Origin: Symsagittifera roscoffensis
Taxonomy: Eukaryota; Xenacoelomorpha; Acoela; Convolutidae
NCBI RefSeq assembly: GCF_963678635.1
Contig: NC_087070.1
Span: 21,185,461 to 21,249,460, forward strand
Direction: 5' to 3'
Length of the DNA stretch: 64,000 nucleotides
Shown here: positions 18,279 to 25,871 of the stretch, piece by piece
How the letters are laid out: each line of letters starts with the position of its first letter
Position numbering within the stretch: the first letter of the stretch is position 1
Notes under the pieces: model-generated
Database searches by the model: none
What the model saw: only the letters and a program-made list of their open reading frames with translations
What the model was told of the DNA's origin: nothing
Position numbers and translations under genes: made by a program

Positions 18279-20315
18279 TCAGCCTATACTTAAGTAATAT
18301 TTCTTATGTAGATATACTTGTATGTTTGTATCAGAGAATATCACGTTTACAAGCGCGTACAATTCCCGAGGATGCAGTCTTCCTCTGTTTGGATCGTACA
18401 CTGGAAGCGAGAGCTCCTTCACGTCCATTTCCACAAGGAAGTCCCTCAGCCTCGTCAAAGACAAGACTAGGTTTTCTGGATCCACGTGCTGCTTCTCTGT
18501 CGCCCTCGTTACCAAGAAGCATAAGTACTTTCCCGGTATCTGCGACACCGCCGGAGGTAAGGCTGCTACGCCCCCTAACCCTGGTCTTTGCTTCCAAAGG
18601 AATTCCACGTTTTTGTATTCTCTCTTAAAATCTGCCGCTAACGCTGTCCTAAAACTCATGTCTGCGGTGATTGCTATCGAACATGTTCTGTTTGTGAGTA
18701 TGAAATCACTGTCTGTTAGTATTATGTTACTAGAATATTCATTCGGTAAATTAAAATATGACTCAACTACCCTGCCTATGCCAGGTTTCTTAGGTTCTTC
18801 GCCTGTTTCTGCTTCTAAGTCTCCTGTTTCTCTTGCTATTCTCAACTTTTTTATTATCAGGTTTTCAGTGTGGGTAAATCCTACCCCCACTCCCCGGACA
18901 AAAACATCCATCGGCGTCCCCGTCGATCGCATACCGGATATCAAGTCAAGGTTAGTAGCTGGAATGAGAAGTTGTCCTTCCTGGGCAGCCCAGGAAGAAT
19001 CATCTCGTTCGGTCTTATTGTATTTCGCGCTTTCGCGATCTACGTCTTGAATCGTAACGCTGGTCTCTTTAGGGTCTGATGTCATTTCGTTCAGCCACTC
19101 TAAGACACGCAGGTTCGTCAGGTCTTGTTCATCTGACTGCTGTTGCTCATCGTCGAATTCTACCTCGGGTTTCGACCAGTCGTCAACCCACTCATCGTTG
19201 TGATCATCGACTATGTCAATGTCTTGTGACACGGTTATTTCCTCTAAACCCACTACTTCCTCCACTATTCTCTTCAGATCTATCCTATCCACTACAAAGT
19301 CGTCACCGTAAGGATTGTATTTCTTTCTTGGTCTCGTCCCGTCCTTCTGACGAGTCTGCATCGTGAACGGAAGATCTGGTTCCAAGTTCTTGGGAACCTC
19401 TATCTGTTCGGGATTCTGCCAATCTTCCTCTGCGTAGGGTAAGGTTTCATCGTCCGCTTCGATCTGTTCGTTTGGATCCAGGTCCAATGGTGTATCCGTA
19501 CCTTCCTCTACTACTTCGTTTCCATCGTTCTTCTCCCTGGTGCCTTTTTCATTGACCTCACAAGCAGGATCCATCATTAGATAATCCCCTTCTTCCATGT
19601 CTGCAGGTATACACCAGTCTTCTGTCGATGGATTGTGTGGCTTGATGTTCTCGTAGTGGGCGGCTCGGCCAGTACTCAGTCTATTAAAGCGTCCCTCCTG
19701 GTGCACCTCCGTAATCATGAAGGGTCCCCTCCATTTCTTTAGAAGTTTCTTTGTCCCTTTCGGTGGTATAACGTTCTGAAATACCCATACATAGTCTCCC
19801 ACCGAGTAAGCTTTTGCGCCAGCTGCTTTCTTGTCGAATCTTTTCCTTTGCCTTGCCTGTGCTTGCTGAGTATTTCGTCTGCACAGATCGTTCAACTCCT
19901 GTTGACGTCTGATCACATCCCTTACGTAAACCTGTGGAGATGTTTTCTTTCCCTCATACTCTGGGTAGAAGAATGTCAAGGGTAAAGACTTCTCGTGTCC
20001 CGTCAGCATCATGTGTAGACTGACTCCAGTGGTGGAGTGTTGCGTGCTATTATAAGCTCCCATCACCTGTGGAAGGTATCTGTCCCAATCGGTCATGTAC
20101 CTGGAACAATATACCCTCAGCATCGACACTAACGTCCTATTCTGTCTTTCCACTAGGCCATTCGTTTGAGGGTGGTATGTCGTGGAGTGAGCCTGAGCGA
20201 CCTGTGAGCGTCTCATAAGCTCTTTCGTAAGCTCTCCTACGAAAGCTGTTCCATTATCCGATTGAAACGTCATTGGACAACCATGTCTTGCTATCCACGT
20301 GTTGATCAGGTGGTC
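18279..20315 (-). CDS. Pol C-terminal part: integrase core end, C-terminal module, acidic linker and macrodomain
   Basis: Continues the pol frame after an in-frame TGA (20318-20316). It contains FQSDNGTAF with the second catalytic Asp and YHPQTNGLVE with the Glu, exactly 35 residues apart (D,D35E). Next are RFDKKAAGAKAYSVGDYVWV and KKWRGPFMITEV, a GPY/F-type integrase module. A long acidic, probably disordered linker follows. The last 150 residues (about 18290-18745) fit a macrodomain of the TARG1/POA1 type: IILTDSDF, SIAITADMSF, LAADFKREYKNVEFL, YLCFLVTRATEKQHVDPENL, LTRLRDFLVEMDVKELSLPV and ALVNVIF in the right order. The glycine-rich ligand loop and the catalytic Asp position look substituted, so ADP-ribosyl hydrolase activity is doubtful. 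Confidence 0.85.
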   Translation of the reverse strand, partial: DHLINTWIARHGCPMTFQSDNGTAFVGELTKELMRRSQVAQAHSTTYHPQTNGLVERQNRTLVSMLRVYCSRYMTDWDRYLPQVMGAYNSTQHSTTGVSLHMMLTGHEKSLPLTFFYPEYEGKKTSPQVYVRDVIRRQQELNDLCRRNTQQAQARQRKRFDKKAAGAKAYSVGDYVWVFQNVIPPKGTKKLLKKWRGPFMITEVHQEGRFNRLSTGRAAHYENIKPHNPSTEDWCIPADMEEGDYLMMDPACEVNEKGTREKNDGNEVVEEGTDTPLDLDPNEQIEADDETLPYAEEDWQNPEQIEVPKNLEPDLPFTMQTRQKDGTRPRKKYNPYGDDFVVDRIDLKRIVEEVVGLEEITVSQDIDIVDDHNDEWVDDWSKPEVEFDDEQQQSDEQDLTNLRVLEWLNEMTSDPKETSVTIQDVDRESAKYNKTERDDSSWAAQEGQLLIPATNLDLISGMRSTGTPMDVFVRGVGVGFTHTENLIIKKLRIARETGDLEAETGEEPKKPGIGRVVESYFNLPNEYSSNIILTDSDFILTNRTCSIAITADMSFRTALAADFKREYKNVEFLWKQRPGLGGVAALPPAVSQIPGKYLCFLVTRATEKQHVDPENLVLSLTRLRDFLVEMDVKELSLPVYDPNRGRLHPRELYALVNVIFSDTNIQVYLHKKYYLSIG

Positions 20316-20318
20316 TCA

Positions 20319-20903
20319 TGTCTCTTCCGCCGAGGCTGTTATGCAGGGCACGGCCTCTGCATACTTCGTGAAGTGATCTATCATGACCAAGACTTGGTTA
20401 TAACCGCTGTCTGTCATGCATATCTTCTGGTGATCTATCTGCACCACCTCGTTGAATTCAGACGACTCAATCGATTGTAAAGGAAATCGTAATTTCCTTG
20501 GATCCTTGACCTGTTGGCATGACAGGCAGGCTGTTACCCATTTCTCACATGCCTTTTTCATTCCAGGCCACTCAAAGCGCTTCAGGATCCTCTGATACAC
20601 TTTGTCGATCCCTTGATGGCCCATCTGATCATGCGACCTGAATAATAGTTCTGTCTGATAGAGTTGCGGCAACACTATCGCGTTATATTTGTATAAGACC
20701 TTATCTTCTTCTCTTCTCCTGCAAGCCACGATCCCGTCCTTGTTCAGATATAATCTCCCCTCCTTCTGAATGAAGTATTGTCTCAGGATCCTATAGCTAT
20801 CTTCTTCTAGGTCACCTTTGTCAGGTGCACCGTTTTCTATCCACCTTTTTAGGTTGCTTGTCATGCGATCATTTCTCTGCGCCCTTAGAAGGTCCGAGAG
20901 TCT
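20319..20903 (-). pseudogene. Pol: integrase HHCC finger and first catalytic Asp
   Basis: In the pol frame between a TAG (20906-20904) and a TGA (20318-20316). It contains SHDQMGHQGIDKVYQRI and WVTACLSCQQVK, the H-x4-H...C-x2-C zinc-binding N-terminal domain. QIDHQKICMTDSG and MIDHFTKYAEAVP follow, giving the strand with the first catalytic Asp. The frame continues into the following segment only across the TGA, so integrase is split by a stop in this copy. Confidence 0.85.
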
Positions 20904-22682
20904 CTATCTCGCCTTCAAGTACGTCTTCATGACTCTCATCTGACTATTCAGCTCGTTGGGCTGATGTGTGTCTTCTTCCATCTTAACGCACCAAATCTTC
21001 GCCAACGGTTGTGTTTCTTGCTGAAACGGCTGAAGATCAGTCCTGACTACCTCTTTCTGCGGCAACAGGCTTATCGAACGTTTCGAAACCGCTATCGTTT
21101 CTAAGTCATCCGCTGCGTTGTCAAAGACTCTTTCGCTTGGTATTAGGTAGCGATCACTGTCAGGATCCTGGTACACCTCTCTGTCCAGGTCTCTCGCCCG
21201 AGTTTCCACTAGTAGCGTGTGTATCGCCAGTTCTGACAGTTCGGATCCCGAACTCGAGTTCTTGTCTGAATAGGTGTCCATTCCTGAGTTTCGGGAAGCA
21301 TCATCCGTCGAAGAGGTTGTGCTGGAGACTGCACGCTCCTCCAGATCATGTCTGTGCTTTCTTCGCATCCACCTGAACTCCCCGGACAAAACCTTGTTCT
21401 CTGGGTCCTGTCTCTCATCAGGAATTTCCTCGTTTATCTCAGACTCCCCGGACAAATTTCCTTGTCCCGGGTGTTGATCTTGTGATTGCTGGTTCTTCTC
21501 CTCATCCTTCTCCCCGGACATATAGTCTTGCGGCAGATTTTGTTCTACAACTTCACCCTCTTTATCCCGGTCCACAAAGGTGACGGTTTTCTTTCGCTTG
21601 CTGCTCCCCTGTTCTTTCCTTCCGTAAGAAGTACTTGTTAAAATCTCCTGGGGTATTGAGGATACTAGTTGCTGAACTATTGTCCTACAATCCCTTTCGT
21701 TCTCTTCGTGCTGTCGTCTGGACGGCATGATCTTCACCTTCTCACTGACTGTTAGCGATGCCACTGCTGCTGTCCACTCGGGGTCATCTCTGGTCACTTC
21801 TCTTTCTAACAATCCACCCAGCATCCGCATTACTTGTGGTGTGACTTGCACCGTTTTATCCAATAATGAGAGGCTGTTTATATTCATGCGAGAGAGTTCT
21901 TGCTGGACCAGGTTCGAGCGCAGCAACAAGTCCAAGGGGACCGGATCCTCCTTGGACAGGATCTTTATCTCGGCTGCTTTCTCTACAGGTAATTCAGGGT
22001 GCCCTCGAATTGGATGTCCTGATTTATCCAACCATCTCGTTAAGGGAAGCGTTTCATAAGTTTCTTTGTCCAGAAACGAGAATCCCTCCTTTATTTCCGC
22101 CTGATTGGCCTGCTTCTGCTCCAATCTTTCATAGAACTCAGTTTTCTTGCTGAGGCTGTCAGCATTCTGGTGTTTATCACGCATCCTATGTTCGATTATC
22201 ATATGGTAGCCATCCAATCTTACTATCCATCTACCAATATAACTCTGATCCATCGAGTAGGTCTTCAACCAGGATAACGCTCTGTTGTCCACGCGTAACT
22301 TGAAGGGAGCGCTCCCCAAGTATGCACGGTACTTTTCCACGAAGGTGACTACTGCAAACATTTCTGCTTTCGGTGCGCCATATTTCATCTCTGTGTCACT
22401 CAAGACCTTGCTGCCGTATGCAATGGGACGGAGAACCGTTCTTCCGTTCCATTCTTGCTCTTGATGCAAGATTCCTGAGATGGCCACCACCGATGCGTCT
22501 GTGTCGAGAACATACATGCCCTTTTCTGTAGGCATGCCCAGCACTGGCGCTTCGCACAGTTCCCGCTTTATGTTCTCGAAAGCAACCTGTGCCTCATCGT
22601 TCCATTCGAATTTTTTCCCTTTGTTGCGCATCAGCTTCTGCATCGGGTACACCTTATCCGCATATCCTTTAATGAATTCACG
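20904..22682 (-). pseudogene. Duplicated RT connection, RNase H and acidic insert (copy A)
   Basis: Second occurrence of the RNase H domain and acidic insert in the same pol frame. It begins after a TAA at 22685-22683 that differs by one base from the sense codon in copy B, and ends at TAG 20906-20904. RNase H residues are visible: DTDASVVAISGIL, APKAEMFAVV, RVDNRALSWL and NADSLSKK. This stretch is redundant with 23208-25034. Confidence 0.85.
21377..21520 (-). other. Internal polypurine-tract-like 12-mers
   Basis: TGTCCGGGGAGT, the motif adjoining the 3' LTR, occurs on the element strand at 21388-21377 and 21454-21443, with an 11-base match at 21520-21510. All three encode (L/M)SGE within the acidic insert. 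The duplicated copy has them about 2304 bp further right. Another exact copy at about 18900-18889 is in a different frame (FVRGV) near the macrodomain. Confidence 0.7.
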
Positions 22683-22685
22683 TTA

Positions 22686-23207
22686 ATAATTGGCAAACCC
22701 CAGGAAGCTCATTAGCTGTGTGTCCGTCCTCTGGTGATCTATCTGCACCACCTCGTTGAATTCAGACGACTCAATCGATTGTAAAGGAAATCGTAATTTC
22801 CTTGGATCCTTGACCTGTTGGCATGACAGGCAGGCTGTTACCCATTTCTCACATGCCTTTTTCATTCCAGGCCACTCAAAGCGCTTCAGGATCCTCTGAT
22901 ACACTTTGTCGATCCCTTGATGGCCCATCTGATCATGCGACCTGAATAATAGTTCTGTCTGATAGAGTTGCGGCAACACTATCGCGTTATATTTGTATAA
23001 GACCTTATCTTCTTCTCTTCTCCTGCAAGCCACGATCCCGTCCTTGTTCAGATATAATCTCCCCTCCTTCTGAATGAAGTATTGTCTCAGGATCCTATAG
23101 CTATCTTCTTCTAGGTCACCTTTGTCAGGTGCACCGTTTTCTATCCACCTTTTTAGGTTGCTTGTCATGCGATCATTTCTCTGCGCCCTTAGAAGGTCCG
23201 AGAGTCT
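22686..23207 (-). pseudogene. Duplicated integrase N-terminus fused to RT connection
   Basis: Pol frame after TAG (23210-23208). Repeats the integrase HHCC finger (SHDQMGHQG...CLSCQQVK) and runs over the duplication junction into TDTQLMSFLGFANY before the TAA at 22685-22683. The fusion is an artefact of the tandem duplication, not a natural domain order. Confidence 0.9.
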
Positions 23208-25034
23208 CTATCTCGCCTTCAAGTACGTCTTCATGACTCTCATCTGACTATTCAGCTCGTTGGGCTGATGTGTGTCTTCTTCCATCTTAACGCACCAAAT
23301 CTTCGCCAACGGTTGTGTTTCTTGCTGAAACGGCTGAAGATCAGTCCTGACTACCTCTTTCTGCGGCAACAGGCTTATCGAACGTTTCGAAACCGCTATC
23401 GTTTCTAAGTCATCCGCTGCGTTGTCAAAGACTCTTTCGCTTGGTATTAGGTAGCGATCACTGTCAGGATCCTGGTACACCTCTCTGTCCAGGTCTCTCG
23501 CCCGAGTTTCCACTAGTAGCGTGTGTATCGCCAGTTCTGACAGTTCGGATCCCGAACTCGAGTTCTTGTCTGAATAGGTGTCCATTCCTGAGTTTCGGGA
23601 AGCATCATCCGTCGAAGAGGTTGTGCTGGAGACTGCACGCTCCTCCAGATCATGTCTGTGCTTTCTTCGCATCCACCTGAACTCCCCGGACAAAACCTTG
23701 TTCTCTGGGTCCTGTCTCTCATCAGGAATTTCCTCGTTTATCTCAGACTCCCCGGACAAATTTCCTTGTCCCGGGTGTTGATCTTGTGATTGCTGGTTCT
23801 TCTCCTCATCCTTCTCCCCGGACATATAGTCTTGCGGCAGATTTTGTTCTACAACTTCACCCTCTTTATCCCGGTCCACAAAGGTGACGGTTTTCTTTCG
23901 CTTGCTGCTCCCCTGTTCTTTCCTTCCGTAAGAAGTACTTGTTAAAATCTCCTGGGGTATTGAGGATACTAGTTGCTGAACTATTGTCCTACAATCCCTT
24001 TCGTTCTCTTCGTGCTGTCGTCTGGACGGCATGATCTTCACCTTCTCACTGACTGTTAGCGATGCCACTGCTGCTGTCCACTCGGGGTCATCTCTGGTCA
24101 CTTCTCTTTCTAACAATCCACCCAGCATCCGCATTACTTGTGGTGTGACTTGCACCGTTTTATCCAATAATGAGAGGCTGTTTATATTCATGCGAGAGAG
24201 TTCTTGCTGGACCAGGTTCAAGCGCAGCAACAAGTCCAAGGGGACCGGATCCTCCTTGGACAGGATCTTTATCTCGGCTGCTTTCTCTACAGGTAACTCA
24301 GGGTGCCCTCGAATTGGATGTCCTGATTTATCCAACCATCTCGTTAAGGGAAGCGTTTCATAAGTTTCTTTGTCCAGAAACGAGAATCCCTCCTTTATTT
24401 CCGCCTGATTGGCCTGCTTCTGCTCCAATCTTTCATAGAACTCAGTTTTCTTGCTGAGGCTGTCAGCATTCTGGTGTTTATCACGCATCCTATGTTCGAT
24501 TATCATATGGTAGCCATCCAATCTTACTATCCATCTACCAATATAACTCTGATCCATCGAGTATGTCTTCAACCAGGATAACGCTCTGTTGTCCACGCGT
24601 AACTTGAAGGGAGCGCTCCCCAAGTATGCACGGTACTTTTCCACGAAGGTGACTACTGCAAATATTTCTGCTTTCGGTGCGCCATATTTCATCTCTGTGT
24701 CACTCAAGACCTTGCTGCCGTATGCAATGGGACGGAGAACCGTTCTTCCGTTCCATTCTTGCTCTTGATGCAAGATTCCTGAGATGGCCACCACCGATGC
24801 GTCTGTGTCGAGAACATACATGCCCTTTTCTGTAGGCATGCCCAGCACTGGCGCTTCGCACAGTTCCCGCTTTATGTTCTCGAAAGCAACCTGTGCCTCA
24901 TCGTTCCATTCGAACTTTTTCCCTTTGTTGCGCATCAGCTTCTGCATCGGGTACACCTTATCCGCATATCCTTTAATGAATTCACGGTAATAATTGGCAA
25001 ACCCCAGGAAGCTCATTAGCTGTGTGTCCGTCCT
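22731..25034 (-). repeat. Tandem duplication, upstream copy (B)
   Basis: The 5' (right) copy of the 2304-bp direct repeat. It keeps the sense codon where copy A has a TAA, and carries the same TAG after the acidic insert as copy A. Its right edge continues naturally into the RT, so this is the original connection. Confidence 0.95.
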
Positions 25035-25871
25035 CGGAGCCTTCGATGTCAGCACAGCCTCTACTGCTTCCGGATCTGGCCTCACACCATGCCTGTCCAC
25101 CATTCTTCCCAGGTACTTGATCGAATCCCCAAGGATTTCACATTTCGATGGTTTGCATTTCAAGCCTGCTCTTTTCATACATCCGAAGACCTCATCGAGC
25201 CGGTCAATGTGATCCTCCAGGGTCGGTGTCGCTATGACTACGTCATCCACGTAGCACATCAAGAGATTCCCGTACTTTTTGGTCACTCCTGTCAAAGCCT
25301 GAGCCATCAGCCTTTGAAAGGTTGCTGTTGCATTGCACAAGCCGAAGGGCATCCTCTTACACTGGTACAACCCCAATTCGCACGCGAAACCGGTTTTTTC
25401 CCTATCCTTTTTCCGCAAAGGAACCTGCCAGAAGGCAGAACCTAAGTCCAATGTGGTGAAGAACTTGGCATCACCAAGTTTAGATAGGCTCTCGTCTATT
25501 CGCGGTATCGGGTACGCATCTTTTATCGTTACCGCGTTCAAGTAACGAAAGTCGCAATAAAATCTAAGCTGCCCCCCTTTCTTTTTCGCCATTACTACTC
25601 CGCAAGCCCATGGCGATTTCGAGGGTTCTATCGTGTCGTATTCAAGCAACATTTCTATTTCCGCTCGGCACGCTTCCGATTTATGTGGCGTCATTCGCCT
25701 TGCGCCTTCCCTATGGGGAACGGCGCCCTCTTCTAGTTCGATTTCGTGTTCGACGAAGTTACAGCAACCGATGTCCGCCTTATGTTTTGAAAATACCTCG
25801 GCGTTCCGATTTAGGTGGTCCCGCAATTTTTCAAAATCTCCCTCACATATTTTCCCTTTTAAATGTTCTAT
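23208..25871 (-). CDS. Pol: reverse transcriptase, RNase H and acidic insert
   Basis: Same frame as Gag-protease, after a TAA at 25874-25872. Numbering from the codon at 25826, RT spans about 55-260 with FYCDFRYLN, FFTTLDLGSAFWQVPL (motif A), KRMPFGLCNATATFQ (motif B) and CYVDDVVIA (catalytic YVDD, 192-195). The connection is SFLGFANYYREFI. RNase H lies at about 335-460 (DTDASVVAISGIL, APKAEIFAVV, RVDNRALSWL, NADSLSKK). These are typical Ty3/gypsy signatures. About 400 acidic residues without homology follow (repeated SGE motifs, an RKHRHDLEER patch) before TAG 23210-23208, where the integrase finger should come. It synthesises element DNA in cytoplasmic particles. Confidence 0.93.
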   Translation of the reverse strand: MEHLKGKICEGDFEKLRDHLNRNAEVFSKHKADIGCCNFVEHEIELEEGAVPHREGARRMTPHKSEACRAEIEMLLEYDTIEPSKSPWACGVVMAKKKGGQLRFYCDFRYLNAVTIKDAYPIPRIDESLSKLGDAKFFTTLDLGSAFWQVPLRKKDREKTGFACELGLYQCKRMPFGLCNATATFQRLMAQALTGVTKKYGNLLMCYVDDVVIATPTLEDHIDRLDEVFGCMKRAGLKCKPSKCEILGDSIKYLGRMVDRHGVRPDPEAVEAVLTSKAPRTDTQLMSFLGFANYYREFIKGYADKVYPMQKLMRNKGKKFEWNDEAQVAFENIKRELCEAPVLGMPTEKGMYVLDTDASVVAISGILHQEQEWNGRTVLRPIAYGSKVLSDTEMKYGAPKAEIFAVVTFVEKYRAYLGSAPFKLRVDNRALSWLKTYSMDQSYIGRWIVRLDGYHMIIEHRMRDKHQNADSLSKKTEFYERLEQKQANQAEIKEGFSFLDKETYETLPLTRWLDKSGHPIRGHPELPVEKAAEIKILSKEDPVPLDLLLRLNLVQQELSRMNINSLSLLDKTVQVTPQVMRMLGGLLEREVTRDDPEWTAAVASLTVSEKVKIMPSRRQHEENERDCRTIVQQLVSSIPQEILTSTSYGRKEQGSSKRKKTVTFVDRDKEGEVVEQNLPQDYMSGEKDEEKNQQSQDQHPGQGNLSGESEINEEIPDERQDPENKVLSGEFRWMRRKHRHDLEERAVSSTTSSTDDASRNSGMDTYSDKNSSSGSELSELAIHTLLVETRARDLDREVYQDPDSDRYLIPSERVFDNAADDLETIAVSKRSISLLPQKEVVRTDLQPFQQETQPLAKIWCVKMEEDTHQPNELNSQMRVMKTYLKAR

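Larger units (their letters stand above)
20427..22730 (-). repeat. Tandem duplication, downstream copy (A)
   Basis: 2304 bp, repeated directly as 22731-25034; only about six single-base differences were seen by eye. 2304 is a multiple of three, so the pol frame is kept across the junction. The junction has 2-bp microhomology (TC). It joins the first integrase strand (QIDHQ) to the RT connection (RTDTQLMSFLGFANY). Confidence 0.95.

Noticed and set aside
18322-19050. 242-codon plus-strand frame
   Set aside because: Antisense to the macrodomain and acidic linker of pol, whose homology is clear. Length alone reflects the codon composition of the sense strand.
20427-25034. Natural double RNase H/integrase architecture
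   Set aside because: The second set is an almost identical DNA-level tandem repeat with a hybrid junction and a private stop, so it is a recent duplication and not a domain arrangement.
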